Shown here in pieces: positions 35,243-44,313 of a stretch of 64,000 nt of DNA. The translations under genes and the position numbers were made by a program. Source of the DNA: Streptococcus thoraltensis DSM 12221 (GTDB taxonomy: Bacteria > Bacillota > Bacilli > Lactobacillales > Streptococcaceae). Numbering within the stretch: position 1 is the stretch's first letter; each line of letters opens with the position of its first letter. The DNA is taken from NCBI RefSeq assembly GCF_000380145.1, contig NZ_KB904588.1, positions 1-64,000 of the forward strand, given 5' to 3'. The notes beneath the pieces are model-generated. The model saw only the letters and a list, made by a program, of their open reading frames with translations, was not told the DNA's origin and ran no database searches.

Positions 35243-35707
35243 ATGGAGAGACTATCCTGGCAAGATTATTTTATGGCGAATGCTGAGTTGATTTCTAAGC
35301 GTTCAACCTGTGATAGAGCTTTTGTAGGCGCTGTTTTGGTTAAAAATAATCGCATTATTGCGACTGGCTATAATGGTGGCGTTTCAGCGACAGATAACTG
35401 TAACGAAGCAGGCCATTATATGGAAGATGGGCATTGTATTAGAACGGTTCATGCGGAGATGAATGCTCTTATCCAATGTGCCAAAGAAGGAATTTCAACA
35501 GATGGCACTGAGATTTATGTGACGCATTTTCCTTGCTTAAACTGTACTAAAGCTCTTCTACAAGCGGGGATAAAGAAAATCACTTATAAAGCTAACTACC
35601 GACCACATTCATTTGCTATTGAGCTTTTGGAGAAAAAAGGTGTGGCTTATATTCAACATGATGTGCCTGAATTGACCCTAGGAACTGAGGACGAGTCGCA
35701 AATGTGA
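35243..35707 (+). CDS. comEB: dCMP deaminase-like protein (ComE operon protein 2)
   Basis: A 154-residue zinc deaminase: VHAEMNAL supplies the ligand His and catalytic Glu, and [11 protein letters not shown] supplies the two Cys. It fits the deoxycytidylate deaminase family, converting dCMP to dUMP for thymidylate synthesis. Despite the name, in other genera it is not strictly needed for competence. It starts 9 bp after pepP with GGAGAGAAAG. Confidence 0.9.
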   Translation: MERLSWQDYFMANAELISKRSTCDRAFVGAVLVKNNRIIATGYNGGVSATDNCNEAGHYMEDGHCIRTVHAEMNALIQCAKEGISTDGTEIYVTHFPCLNCTKALLQAGIKKITYKANYRPHSFAIELLEKKGVAYIQHDVPELTLGTEDESQM

Positions 35708-35802
35708 GCATAAGCCATGAAAAATATTTTGATTTTTTACAAAAGCTAGTATTTGTGCTAAAATGAAGTGATAAATAATTTTTACAAAGAGGTAATAATA
35801 GA

Positions 35803-36363
35803 ATGATTGAAGCAAGTAAGCTTAGAGCAGGTATGACTTTCGTAACATCTGATGGCAAATTGATTAAAGTTTTGGATGCGAGTCATCATAAACCTGGTAA
35901 AGGTAACACTATCATGCGTATGAAATTGCGTGATGTGCGTTCAGGGTCAACATTTGACACGACTTACCGCCCAGATGAAAAATTTGAGCAAGCAATCATT
36001 GAAACTCGTCCTGCTCAATACCTTTACAAAATGGATGATACAGCATTCTTCATGGATACTGAAAGCTACGACCAATACGAAATCCCAGTAGCAAACGTTG
36101 AAAATGAATTGCTGTACGTTTTAGAAAACGAAGAAGTGAAGATTCAATTCTATGGAACAGAAGTTATTGGTGTGACTGTACCAACAACTGTTGAATTGAC
36201 AGTCGTTGAAACACAACCATCTATCAAAGGGGCAACAGTTACTGGTTCAGGTAAACCTGCAACTCTTGAAACAGGTCTTGTGGTTAATGTTCCTGACTTT
36301 ATCGAAGTTGGTCAAAAACTTGTTGTTAACACTGCTGAGGGTACATACGTTTCACGTGCCTAA
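35803..36363 (+). CDS. efp: Translation elongation factor P
   Basis: A 186-residue EF-P with three beta-barrel domains. The modification-loop region reads [18 protein letters not shown], with Lys at the tip, followed by the OB domains ([18 protein letters not shown], and the typical end [19 protein letters not shown]). It rescues ribosomes stalled at polyproline. AAAGAGGTAATAATAGA precedes the ATG. Confidence 0.96.
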   Translation: MIEASKLRAGMTFVTSDGKLIKVLDASHHKPGKGNTIMRMKLRDVRSGSTFDTTYRPDEKFEQAIIETRPAQYLYKMDDTAFFMDTESYDQYEIPVANVENELLYVLENEEVKIQFYGTEVIGVTVPTTVELTVVETQPSIKGATVTGSGKPATLETGLVVNVPDFIEVGQKLVVNTAEGTYVSRA

Positions 36364-36443
36364 TGCCAAGGTAAAGAAACTTATAGTTGAGGTTTTTCAC
36401 TATGAAAAAACCTGTTTAAACTATAGTGACGAAAGGAAAAGCT

Positions 36444-36839
36444 ATGATTACTGAAAATATTGGTGAAATCGTTATTTCGCCACGCGTATTGGAAGTTATT
36501 ACAGGGATTGCTGCAACTAAGGTTGAAGGTGTTCACTCATTGCACAACAAAAAAGCAGCAGATACGCTAAGTAAAGCGAGTCTTGGTCGCGGTGTTTACT
36601 TGAAGAATGATGAGAGTGGTGATGTTATTGCCGACATCTATGTCTATCTTCAATATGGTGTCAGTGTACCAGCTGTTTGCATCGCTGTACAGAAAGCTGT
36701 CAAAGCAGCTGTTTATGATATGGCTGAAGTAACAGTTGCTCAAGTAAATGTTCATGTAGTTGGAATTGTCCCTGAAAAGACTCCAAAACCTGATTTGAAC
36801 AGTCTCTTCAGCGAGGATTTTTTGAATGAGCAAGACTAG
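36444..36839 (+). CDS. asp23: Asp23/Gls24-family envelope stress protein
   Basis: A 131-residue DUF322 protein ([24 protein letters not shown], then [23 protein letters not shown]). Asp23-type proteins sit at the membrane in envelope-stress physiology. GAAAGGAAAAGCT places the start at 36444 rather than six codons upstream. Its last 14 bp overlap nusB, so translation is coupled. Confidence 0.9.
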   Translation: MITENIGEIVISPRVLEVITGIAATKVEGVHSLHNKKAADTLSKASLGRGVYLKNDESGDVIADIYVYLQYGVSVPAVCIAVQKAVKAAVYDMAEVTVAQVNVHVVGIVPEKTPKPDLNSLFSEDFLNEQD

Positions 36840-37260
36840 TAGTTTTACTGGCTCAAGACGTGATCTCCGTGAACGTGCATTTCAAGCCTTATTTAGCATG
36901 GAGTTTGGTGGTGAATTTTTACAAGCATCTGAATCAGCCTATCTTCATGACAAGAAAGTTGAGTCTGAGGAAAATGTCGAAGTCCCAGCCTTCTTATTGA
37001 ATCTTGTTAATGGCGTTGAAAGCCATAAGGGTGAATTAGATGCCTTGATTTCAGAAAAATTGCGTAAGGGGTGGTCTATTGAGCGCCTAACCCTAACGGA
37101 TAAGACCATGCTTCGTCTTGGTTTGTATGAGATTAAGTTTTTTGAGGAAACACCTGAACGCGTTGCCTTAAATGAAATTATCGAGATTGCTAAGAAATAC
37201 TCAGATGAAACCTCTGCTAAGTTCATTAATGGTCTCTTGAGCCAATTTATTGTTGAATAA
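36826..37260 (+). CDS. nusB: Transcription antitermination factor NusB
   Basis: A 144-residue all-helical NusB ([56 protein letters not shown] split, FINGLLSQF). It works with NusA, NusE and NusG in rRNA antitermination. The start lies inside asp23; the gene ends the operon, and a terminator follows. Confidence 0.95.
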   Translation: MSKTSSFTGSRRDLRERAFQALFSMEFGGEFLQASESAYLHDKKVESEENVEVPAFLLNLVNGVESHKGELDALISEKLRKGWSIERLTLTDKTMLRLGLYEIKFFEETPERVALNEIIEIAKKYSDETSAKFINGLLSQFIVE

Positions 37261-37270
37261 TTGAATAGTA

Positions 37271-37305
37271 AAAAAGCCTTTCAAGCTAGTCTTGGAAGGC
37301 TTTTA
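37271..37305 (+). terminator. Terminator of the efp-asp23-nusB operon
   Basis: AAAAGCCTTTCAAG pairs with CTTGGAAGGCTTTT with one mismatch around a short loop, followed by AG. A clear stem-loop terminator. Confidence 0.8.
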
Positions 37306-37339
37306 GAAGGTTTTCACAAGTAGAATTTAACATAGAAAT

Positions 37340-37638
37340 TTTGATGAAGAGATTGTCCTGTTCACTTTTACCTCATCCAACACCTGAGCCGTGTCATGAT
37401 GACTACTTGCTATTATGGAATCATTTGTCAAGCAGTCTCTAGCCTATCGGGTTTTTAAAAAGCATTGGCGACTCTTTTAAAAAGATAGTTGAAAGCTCTC
37501 TTATAAACCTTTCTATTCACGAAAATTTAGACAAAACACCGCGTGAGATTATAAATAGGGCTCTAGCTTTCTCAAACGAGCTTCGTTATTATTAGGACCT
37601 CTATCAGCTACTGTTATGGCATTTTCAAGAGAAGAATT
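37340..37638 (+). pseudogene. ISL3-family (IS1167-like) transposase remnant, cut by a miniature element
   Basis: Broken frames contain VKQSLAYRVFKKHWRL, TPREIINRALAFSNELRYY and LYQLLLWHFQE, which match a central part of IS1167-like ISL3 transposases. Frame changes and stops inactivate it. Copy C of the miniature element begins at the right end of the match, and nothing of the transposase continues beyond it. Confidence 0.65.
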
Positions 37639-37830
37639 ATAGTCTTTTGAATTAACTTTGATACATGGTCACTTTCGACTTGCCCTACTCAAGCAAACTA
37701 GATGATGCCGATGCAGATAGAACTGAAGCTCATCAAATCAAGTCAACAAGGTCTGCTTTTGATTTTCGAAGAGTATCAAGTACTGTCTGTGTCTCAACTC
37801 CTTGTTCTGAAAGTTAATTCATTTGACTGT
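37639..37830 (+). repeat. Miniature element copy C (about 192 bp)
   Basis: ATAGTCTTTTGAATTAACTT at the left, AATTCATTTGACTGT at the right (last base pair of the end changed), with TA outside both ends. The left arm of the core palindrome is shortened. It is inserted at the edge of an ISL3 relic. Confidence 0.82.
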
Positions 37831-37842
37831 AAAATACTTATA

Positions 37843-37870
37843 CAAAAGAGAGAACCAATCTGATTCTCTC
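37843..37870 (-). terminator. Terminator of the dhuD-dhuI-kdgK-kdgA operon
   Basis: On the minus strand, GAGAGAA and TTCTCTC form a 7-bp stem followed by TTTTG, 56 bp beyond the kdgA stop. Confidence 0.75.
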
Positions 37871-37925
37871 ACGCTTAGTTATCGTCATCTGCTATAGTTG
37901 CATATGGCTGATAAGACGATTTGTT

Positions 37926-38561
37926 CTAGGTTTTAGCTAACTGTATAAATTCAGCAGCTATTTTTGTAATCTCACTAAACTGTTGTTTTTCTGCTAGCTG
38001 ATTAAATTCGCCCCCGATACCAATGATTGAGGCGCCACTATTAAACCAATCTTGGGCATTAGTCAAGCTGACACCGCCTGTCACCATAAGGCGAACTTGT
38101 GGCAAGGGACCCTTGATAGATTTAAGAAAACTAGTTCCTAAGCTACCGCCTGGAAAAATTTTAATGATTTCACACCCAGCTTCAAGAGCGGTTGTAATTT
38201 CAGATAAAGTCATACATCCAGGTAGATAAGGAACGGTATAGCGATTGCAAATGGTTGCTGTATTGGCATTAAAAGAGGGTGATACAACAAATTTAGCGCC
38301 AGACAAAATAGCTAATCGGGCAGTTTCTGAATCTAAAACGGTTCCTGCTCCAATAATGATATGTGGTTCAGCTTGGTAGAGGTCATTCAATGCTTTGATG
38401 ACCTGGCTGGCTTCAGAGTTGGTATAAGCTACTTCAACAGCAGTGATTCCACCTTCTATACAGGCTTTGGCTGCTTGGATAGCTTCATCTTTGGTATTTC
38501 CTCTTATAACGACAACAACTTTTTGTTGCTCAAGTTTTAATAGTATTTCAGATTTTATCAT
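37926..38561 (-). CDS. kdgA: 2-dehydro-3-deoxy-phosphogluconate aldolase
   Basis: A 211-residue class I aldolase (KDPG/KHG family) that splits 2-keto-3-deoxy-6-phosphogluconate into pyruvate and glyceraldehyde-3-phosphate. Motifs are VVIRGNTKDEAIQAAKACIEGG (split), the Glu in AVEVAYT, the Schiff-base Lys in SGAKFVVSPSFN and MVTGGVSLTNAQDWFNSGA. A longer frame starts at 38576, but GAGGAAG before the ATG at 38561 is preferred. It is the last gene of the uronate operon, 11 bp after kdgK. Confidence 0.93.
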   Translation of the reverse strand: MIKSEILLKLEQQKVVVVIRGNTKDEAIQAAKACIEGGITAVEVAYTNSEASQVIKALNDLYQAEPHIIIGAGTVLDSETARLAILSGAKFVVSPSFNANTATICNRYTVPYLPGCMTLSEITTALEAGCEIIKIFPGGSLGTSFLKSIKGPLPQVRLMVTGGVSLTNAQDWFNSGASIIGIGGEFNQLAEKQQFSEITKIAAEFIQLAKT

Positions 38562-38572
38562 AACCTTCTTCC

Positions 38573-39580
38573 TCAACGGACAATATCATTAGTTTGATGA
38601 AGTACTTTTTTGACGTTTTCTGGCGACTCAAACATATTGTCTCCAGAAATAGTACATTTGAGACTGGCAGCTGCAACAGCAAAATTGACGATGTCTTGAG
38701 GGACAGCGTTTTGTAACAACTGATAAAGTGCGCCAGCAACGAAGGCATCACCGCTACCAATGCGTTCTAAGATTGGCGTTGTTATTTGCTTTGACACAAC
38801 GAATTGTGCTGATTTATTGTATAGATAAGCCTGATAGCTATTACGTCCCCACTCATCTTGTAGCCGACTGGTGTGAAATATAGTTTGCAGGTCGAATGCT
38901 TTTGTTAAGTCAAGCATTCGTTTTTTAATATCCTCTTGACTAGCTGTAGAACGATCGAAAAAGCTTGTATCGCTTTCTGATAGCATCAGTGGCTCTATTC
39001 CAAAACAAATGTCAATGTTTTTTGCAAAATCTGAAAAAACATGTTTAGCTTCGAGTGGATCAATAAGATGGCTTCTAAAATTGAGGTCTAAGGAGAGCAA
39101 TACCTCTCTTTTTTTAGCTTCTTTGATTAGTAATTTAGTAATATCCCTTAACTCTTTGCTTAGTGCTAGCGTGATACCGCTAAAGTGAAAAATACTAACA
39201 TTATCAAAAAGCGCATCGAAATCAATACTATCGGTCTTTAAATAATGGAGGCAGGTCAAGTCTCTATCATAAGTAATTTCACCTTGGCGACAACCATAAG
39301 GAGGCTGAGCGAAATAAATGCCCAAACGGTTATCGAGTTGTTGAATTGCTGAGACATCAATATGATTGGAACTTAAAAAATTCATAAAAGTTTTACCAAT
39401 CGGATTGCGGGGTAGCGCCGTCAATAGCCGAGTATCTTGCTCAAATCCTTGTAGAGCTCTTGCGATGTTAACTTCTGACCCGCCGTAATACAGATTAGTC
39501 GGAACCTGATTTGTAAACGGTTGGTATGCTGATGGGCTAATACGAATGAGTGCTTCACCAAATAGAAGTACTTTGGACAT
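38573..39580 (-). CDS. kdgK: 2-keto-3-deoxygluconate kinase (PfkB family)
   Basis: A 335-residue sugar kinase that phosphorylates KDG made by DhuD. PfkB features are the N-terminal LFGEALIRISPSA, YYGGSEVNIARALQGF and the C-terminal ATP/anion-hole motif LERIGSGDAFVAGALY with the catalytic Asp. GGAGGC precedes the ATG. Second from the end of the uronate operon. Confidence 0.92.
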   Translation of the reverse strand: MSKVLLFGEALIRISPSAYQPFTNQVPTNLYYGGSEVNIARALQGFEQDTRLLTALPRNPIGKTFMNFLSSNHIDVSAIQQLDNRLGIYFAQPPYGCRQGEITYDRDLTCLHYLKTDSIDFDALFDNVSIFHFSGITLALSKELRDITKLLIKEAKKREVLLSLDLNFRSHLIDPLEAKHVFSDFAKNIDICFGIEPLMLSESDTSFFDRSTASQEDIKKRMLDLTKAFDLQTIFHTSRLQDEWGRNSYQAYLYNKSAQFVVSKQITTPILERIGSGDAFVAGALYQLLQNAVPQDIVNFAVAAASLKCTISGDNMFESPENVKKVLHQTNDIVR

Positions 39581-39607
39581 AAGAGGAAAAGCCTCCTTTC
39601 GTTTGGT

Positions 39608-40246
39608 TCAGGCTAAGAGTGCTTTTAAGTAGTCAGCAATCTTGTCATTTTGACAGTTAGAAAAGAAATAGTCTTCAAAGTGTTTTCCTGAAATGGTTTC
39701 TTTTAGGAAGTCTTGGTCAATGTCAGTCAGAACGGTCATGATATCCTTATAAGTAAGGGCTTTAACATCATTTAAAATACGGGCATTTCGTTGTTCTGGG
39801 ATAGCGCGTTCTTTTGGATAGCCGCCACCTTTTTCCTCTTCAAAAAGACGTTCGAACATATAGCGGAGATTAAGCTCTCCCCCCCAGCCAAAGCCTTTGG
39901 CGAATGGTAATGATAGGGCATTTCCACCGTTTACTTGAGAGAAAAGGTAAGCATCAACAGGGTCCACAGCTAAACCACAGACGACTCCGGGAAAACTGTT
40001 GCAAGCTAACATTGCCCCTACACCAGTTCCACAGCCTGTGATTACAAAGTCTGCCGCGCCACTATTAAGTAAAATAGATGCCAAAAGACCATTTTGCACG
40101 TAGGTCAATTGACTTTCCCCCTCCTCACCATACATACCGTAGTTAAAGAGTTCGTAACCTTTTTGGTCGGCGACTTTTTTTAGTTCATTGAAGATAATGT
40201 TATTTTTTGCGGCTTGACTATTTTCATTAATTAAAGCTATTTTCAC
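39608..40246 (-). CDS. dhuI: RpiB/LacAB-family isomerase, probable DhuI
   Basis: A 212-residue RpiB-fold isomerase (MKIALINENSQAAKN, DFVITGCGTGVGAMLACNSFPG, GGNALSLPFAKGFGWGGELN). In the Streptococcus agalactiae GAG pathway an RpiB-type enzyme, DhuI, converts the open-chain unsaturated uronate product (DHU). Position between dhuD and kdgK supports the same role here. It begins with GTG, with AAAGGAG 7 bp before it. It is longer than typical RpiB. Confidence 0.85.
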   Translation of the reverse strand: MKIALINENSQAAKNNIIFNELKKVADQKGYELFNYGMYGEEGESQLTYVQNGLLASILLNSGAADFVITGCGTGVGAMLACNSFPGVVCGLAVDPVDAYLFSQVNGGNALSLPFAKGFGWGGELNLRYMFERLFEEEKGGGYPKERAIPEQRNARILNDVKALTYKDIMTVLTDIDQDFLKETISGKHFEDYFFSNCQNDKIADYLKALLA

Positions 40247-40260
40247 GATTGTACTCCTTT

Positions 40261-41073
40261 TTATTCAGGTTGTTTACCAATATATGCTAAGATACCACCA
40301 TCGACATAGAGAATATGTCCGTTAACGAAATTTGAAGCATCACTTGCTAAAAAGACAGCTGGAGCGCTTAAATCATCAGGATTTCCCCATCGAGAGGCAG
40401 GTGTTTTCGAGATGATAAACTGGTCAAATGGATGCCTTGTACCATCTTCTTGAAGTTCGCGTAGGGGTGCTGTTTGAGGAGTTGCAATATAACCGGGACC
40501 GATGCCGTTACATTGAATATTGGCAGACCCAAATTCAGAGGCAATGTTTTTAGTTAGCATTTTTAGTCCACCTTTAGCTGCCGCATAAGCAGCTACTGTT
40601 TCTCGACCTAGTTCGCTCATCATAGAGCAGATATTGATAATTTTACCGTGTCCTTTTTCTATCATTCCTGGAATAACGGCTTTAGATACAATGAAAGGTG
40701 CTGTTAGATCAATATCAATGACTTGACGAAAATCAGCAGGATTCATTTCTAACATTGGTGTTCGTTTGATGATACCTGCATTATTAACGAGGATATCAAT
40801 GATACCTACCTCGTCTTTAATTTGTTGAACCAATTCTTGAATGCCGTCTTCATCGGTAACGTCACAAACATAGCCGTGAGCTGTAATTCCCAATTCGTTA
40901 TAGGCGGCAAGTCCCTTGTCTACCAACTCTTGGTTAATGTCGTTGAAAACAATTGTCGAACCAGCTTTTGCCAATGCAGTTGCAATAGAAAAACCAATGC
41001 CGTAGGATGCTCCGGTTATCAGAGCGATTTTACCATTAAGCGAAAAATGTTCCATTGAAAAATGATGTGTCAT
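40261..41073 (-). CDS. dhuD: SDR-family reductase, probable DhuD (2-keto-3-deoxygluconate dehydrogenase type)
   Basis: A 270-residue short-chain dehydrogenase: cofactor motif TGASYGIGFSIA, NNAG in LVNNAGIIKRT, catalytic Ser in NICSMMSE, and YAAAKGG with Tyr and Lys. Homologues are called gluconate 5-dehydrogenase, but in GAG loci this position is DhuD, which makes 2-keto-3-deoxygluconate. First gene of the leftward operon. GGAGGTATCTTAAG precedes the ATG, and RegR-type operators lie in its promoter. Confidence 0.87.
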   Translation of the reverse strand: MTHHFSMEHFSLNGKIALITGASYGIGFSIATALAKAGSTIVFNDINQELVDKGLAAYNELGITAHGYVCDVTDEDGIQELVQQIKDEVGIIDILVNNAGIIKRTPMLEMNPADFRQVIDIDLTAPFIVSKAVIPGMIEKGHGKIINICSMMSELGRETVAAYAAAKGGLKMLTKNIASEFGSANIQCNGIGPGYIATPQTAPLRELQEDGTRHPFDQFIISKTPASRWGNPDDLSAPAVFLASDASNFVNGHILYVDGGILAYIGKQPE

Positions 41074-41099
41074 CTTAAGATACCTCCAAAAAAGTAGTA

Positions 41100-41113
41100 G
41101 TAAACCCGTTTAC
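41100..41113. promoter_or_regulatory. RegR-type operator, proximal site of dhuD
   Basis: GTAAACCCGTTTAC is a near-perfect LacI-family palindrome just downstream of the dhuD -10 box (41118-41123), where a bound repressor would block initiation. Confidence 0.7.
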
Positions 41114-41117
41114 AAGA

Positions 41118-41146
41118 ATACTAACATGGTAAACCGGTTTTGTCAA
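41118..41146 (-). promoter_or_regulatory. dhuD promoter with internal RegR-type operator
   Basis: On the minus strand, TTGACA (41141-41146) and TAGTAT (41118-41123) have a 17-bp spacer. The spacer holds most of the second operator, GTAAACCGGTTTTG at 41129-41142. Two operators on one promoter suggest tight repression. Confidence 0.75.
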
Positions 41147-42050
41147 TGATTTAATGTTACCGTTTTCTAAAAAGTATCATTCGAAAGTGATAATGTTTTA
41201 GTTAGGTCAAAGATAGAACTATCTTGTTTATTACCTTATAGAATGAAAAATATTGGACTAACTATGGCTGAATTAAAGAGAATAAGGTCATTGAATTTAT
41301 TGACTACGAGCAGAAAAAGAAAAACGAGTCCCACTGGAGCTTGGCTTATCAAAAGGTGAGTTAATCGCCACATCTTAGGTTACCAGTAACCGAAAAAAAG
41401 CAGTCTTTCTACATGGCAACTGAAGCAGAAAGCCTACACACGCCATGTCAAGGACATCAAACAAGCCTTTATTGTGCACTATAGCATTTATGATCCTTAT
41501 AAGCCCACTATCCTTGGCTTCGATGAATTCTTAGAGGAAGATAACGCCATTCACTACTCCGATACGCGGGTTAGAAAGCTATTCTACAGAAGATGGGCTT
41601 AGTCTCGCCTAAGACTAAGAGAAAAGCTGTCAAAAACCTTGAGGAAGAGGCTAAAGAAAGGCAAATTGAGATGAGGCGAAGTATTGCACTTCCCAAATCT
41701 CAGGATTTCCTAGATGAATTTCAAAAAACACATCCTAGTAACTCCCGCAAGAAATAGAGAGGTAAACTTAAATAGAGAGAGGTCAGTCAGTGCTTCTGGT
41801 TCAATAATTATGAACCCCACCTTCATGTTGCTATTGACGATTCCTCTTGGGCATGTGTGTTTGTAGAGGTCTTTTGTGACAGACAGGAAATAGTGAATGA
41901 TTGCTACTATGTCCTTTAACAAATACTGGTAACCGCGGCACACTTTTTCAGACATTGTTATAGAAGAAAGCAGCTGTTCTTCTGCCCATTATAGTCAAGC
42001 CCAACAAACCAGACGATTGGAGAGACGATGAAGATGAGCCTAGTATAGTT
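41147..42050 (+). pseudogene. IS1202-like (ISNCY) transposase relic between the divergent GAG operons
   Basis: Broken plus-strand frames at about 41265-41960 read HVKDIKQAFIVHYSIYDPYKP (split), FDEFLEEDNAIHYSDTRVRKL, then FWFNNYEPHLHVAIDDSS and FCDRQEIVND. The latter part matches the catalytic region of IS1202-type transposases. Many stops and frame changes are present. It has pushed the two divergent promoters of the GAG locus apart. The flanks (41147-41264 and 41961-42050) hold nothing recognisable. Confidence 0.65.
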
Positions 42051-42249
42051 ATAGTCTTTTGAATTAACTTCGAGATATGGTCGCTTACTTATACTCAATG
42101 AAAATCAAAAGTAGACTAGGCGACACAGATAGCAGATAGAGCTAAAGTTCATCATATCAAGTCAACAAGGTCTGGTTTTGATTTTCGAAGAGCATCAAGT
42201 ACTGTCCGTGTTTCAACTTCTTGTTCTGAAAGTTAATTCAAAAGACTAT
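42051..42249 (+). repeat. Miniature element copy D (about 199 bp)
   Basis: It starts ATAGTCTTTTGAATTAACTT and ends AATTCAAAAGACTAT, with TA outside both ends. The core palindrome is present (ATGAAAATCAAAAGTAGAC and GGTCTGGTTTTGATTTTCG). It lies between the IS1202-like relic and the PTS promoter. Confidence 0.83.
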
Positions 42250-42529
42250 AATAGCCACAAGTTTCTTAGCGATGGCTGGCTTTGCCTTGAAAAGTCCATC
42301 AAGAACCGAAAGCCCAGACTGGCTAGTTGAGTATTTAGTAGAGACGATTAGAAAATAGACTGAAAAATAAGGGAGTATGATGCCCTTATTTGCTGTTCAA
42401 GCAAAAATACTTATTCAGAAACGGTCGCATAACCTTTAAAAATAGAAGGATTGCTAACACGCATGACATGCTATTTGAAAATTGTGAAGCAATCCGAAAC
42501 AGCAGGAATGATTCTTATCAAAAAAAGTA
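42250..42529. other. Intergenic region before the PTS promoter
   Basis: No gene is supported. The left part may still be transposase relic. The sequence is otherwise unremarkable up to the promoter at 42530. Confidence 0.4.
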
Positions 42530-42583
42530 TTGACAGCTCTTTTTGAAAGCGCTATAATTAATCTGCGTAGTAAACCGGTAAAC
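42530..42583 (+). promoter_or_regulatory. Promoter, cre-like site and RegR-type operator of the PTS-ugl operon
   Basis: TTGACA (42530-42535) and TATAAT (42553-42558) with a 17-bp spacer. TGAAAGCGCTATAA at 42543-42556 matches the CcpA cre consensus at all but one position and overlaps the -10. GTAAACCGGTAAAC at 42570-42583 is a LacI-type operator at the expected transcription start. This predicts dual control: catabolite repression and RegR repression. Confidence 0.8.
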
Positions 42584-42599
42584 TTAAAAAGGAGAAGAT

Positions 42600-43034
42600 A
42601 TGACGAAAATTATTGTTTTAGCCCACGGAAACTTTCCAAGCGGTATTTTAAGCTCTTTGGAATTGATTGCGGGGAAACAAGAAAATATTATTGGAATAGA
42701 CTTTTTACCCTCAATGTCTTCGGTTGATTTAAAAGATCGTTTGCTATCTGCCTTTGGGGAATCCAAGCGTATTTTAATTTTGACAGACTTGCTAGGGGGA
42801 ACACCATTTAACGTTGCATCAACCTTATCCGTTTCTGAAGAAGATAGGGATATTAAAGTCTTAAGTGGTTTAAATCTAGCAATGCTAATCGAAGCAGTCT
42901 TTGCACGTGATAATATTCAAGACCTTGAATCATTGACAGAAAAAGTTCTTGGATCAGCTCAATTAGGTATTTCGGAGTTTTCAAAGTGCTTGAAAGAAGA
43001 TGACGAACAGGTTGAATTCGAGGGAGGAATTTAA
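42600..43034 (+). CDS. PTS EIIA component, mannose/GAG type
   Basis: A 144-residue mannose-family EIIA. The phospho-accepting His is in VLAHGNFPSGI (about residue 10), followed by LILTDLLGGTPFNVAS. It passes phosphate from HPr to EIIB during import of GAG-derived disaccharides. AAAGGAGAAGAT precedes the ATG. First gene of the rightward GAG operon; EIIB, EIIC and EIID follow after ugl. Confidence 0.92.
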   Translation: MTKIIVLAHGNFPSGILSSLELIAGKQENIIGIDFLPSMSSVDLKDRLLSAFGESKRILILTDLLGGTPFNVASTLSVSEEDRDIKVLSGLNLAMLIEAVFARDNIQDLESLTEKVLGSAQLGISEFSKCLKEDDEQVEFEGGI

Positions 43035-43037
43035 ATC

Positions 43038-44234
43038 ATGCCAACCATAAAGCATATCTTGATTGAAGAAATCAAGGATACGGAGAGGTTTTTATCTCAA
43101 CCATTACTTACGAAAGAAGAAGTTAAGGCAGCGATTGATCAGGCATTGGCGCAGTTGCGATGTAACATTGACTATTTTGGCGAAAATTACCCAACTCCGG
43201 CAACTTTTGATAATTGTTATCAAATAATGGACAACACGGAATGGACGAATGCTTTTTGGACGGGATGTTTGTGGTTAGCTTTTGAATACAGTCAAGATGA
43301 GACTATAAAAGACCTAGCTCACACTAATGTCTTATCCTTTTTGGAACGTGTTAATCAGCAAATCGAATTGGAGCATCATGATTTAGGTTTTCTCTACACC
43401 CCTTCTTGCATGGCTGAGTATCGTATTAATCAAAATGCATCAGCGCTTGAAGCATCTCTAAAAGCTGCAGATAAGTTAATCGAACGGTACCAAGAAAAAG
43501 GTGGTTTTATTCAGGCTTGGGGCGAGTTAGGTCATCAAGATCATTATCGCTTGATTATAGATTGTCTTTTAAATATTCAGCTTCTTTTCTTCGCTTATGA
43601 ACAAACCGGAGACATGAAGTATAAAGAGATAGCAGAAACTCACTTTTATAGCTCTGCCAATACAGTCATTCGTGATGATGCGTCGGCTTTCCATACCTAC
43701 TATTTCGACCCTCAAACTGGTCAACCTATTAAAGGTGTAACACGACAAGGTTATAGCGATGATTCATCTTGGGCTAGGGGGCAATCTTGGGGAATTTATG
43801 GCATTCCATTGAGTTATCGAAAGATGAAAGATCCTCAGCAGATTTCCTTATTTAAAGGGATGACGAATTATTTCTTAAACCGCTTACCAGAGGATAATGT
43901 CTCCTATTGGGATCTTATCTTTAACGACGGCTCAGATCAATCACGAGATTCATCGGCTACCGCTATTTCTGTTTGTGGAATTCATGAGATGTTAAAATAT
44001 CTACCAGAAGTAGACCAAGATAAGGATATTTATAAGCATGCGATGCATACAATGTTAAGAAGTCTCATTGAGCATTACTCAAATCGTGACATAGAGTCAG
44101 GAAGACCATTGTTATTACATGGCGTCTATTCTTGGCATTCAGGAAAAGGAGTTGATGAAGGAAATATCTGGGGAGATTACTATTATTTAGAAGCGCTTAT
44201 TCGGTTTTATAAAGATTGGGAGCTTTACTGGTAA
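43038..44234 (+). CDS. ugl: Unsaturated glucuronyl hydrolase (GH88)
   Basis: A 398-residue GH88 enzyme with an (alpha/alpha)6 fold that hydrates the unsaturated uronate of lyase-made disaccharides and frees the amino sugar. Visible are WTNAFWTGCLWLAFEYS, HDLGFLYTPSCMAEYR, DDSSWARGQSWGIYGI and SSATAISVCGIHEM. It starts 3 bp after the EIIA gene. Placement inside the PTS operon implies it acts on phosphorylated or just-imported disaccharide in the cytosol. No signal peptide. Confidence 0.94.
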   Translation: MPTIKHILIEEIKDTERFLSQPLLTKEEVKAAIDQALAQLRCNIDYFGENYPTPATFDNCYQIMDNTEWTNAFWTGCLWLAFEYSQDETIKDLAHTNVLSFLERVNQQIELEHHDLGFLYTPSCMAEYRINQNASALEASLKAADKLIERYQEKGGFIQAWGELGHQDHYRLIIDCLLNIQLLFFAYEQTGDMKYKEIAETHFYSSANTVIRDDASAFHTYYFDPQTGQPIKGVTRQGYSDDSSWARGQSWGIYGIPLSYRKMKDPQQISLFKGMTNYFLNRLPEDNVSYWDLIFNDGSDQSRDSSATAISVCGIHEMLKYLPEVDQDKDIYKHAMHTMLRSLIEHYSNRDIESGRPLLLHGVYSWHSGKGVDEGNIWGDYYYLEALIRFYKDWELYW

Positions 44235-44248
44235 ATCAATCATCTTGG

Positions 44249-44265
44249 TAAGATTATCAATCTTA
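44249..44265 (+). promoter_or_regulatory. Small hairpin between ugl and the EIIB gene
   Basis: TAAGATT and AATCTTA pair around ATC in the 79-bp gap. There is no T-run, so it is more likely a processing or stability element than a terminator. Confidence 0.35.
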
Positions 44266-44313
44266 GCAACAAAAAAATGAGGAGATCCTTAAAGGGATTA
44301 AAAAGGAGAATAA

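Noticed and set aside
41710..41955. Minus-strand 81-codon ORF in the GAG intergenic region
   Set aside because: The plus strand here reads as the catalytic part of an IS1202-like transposase; the ORF is its shadow.
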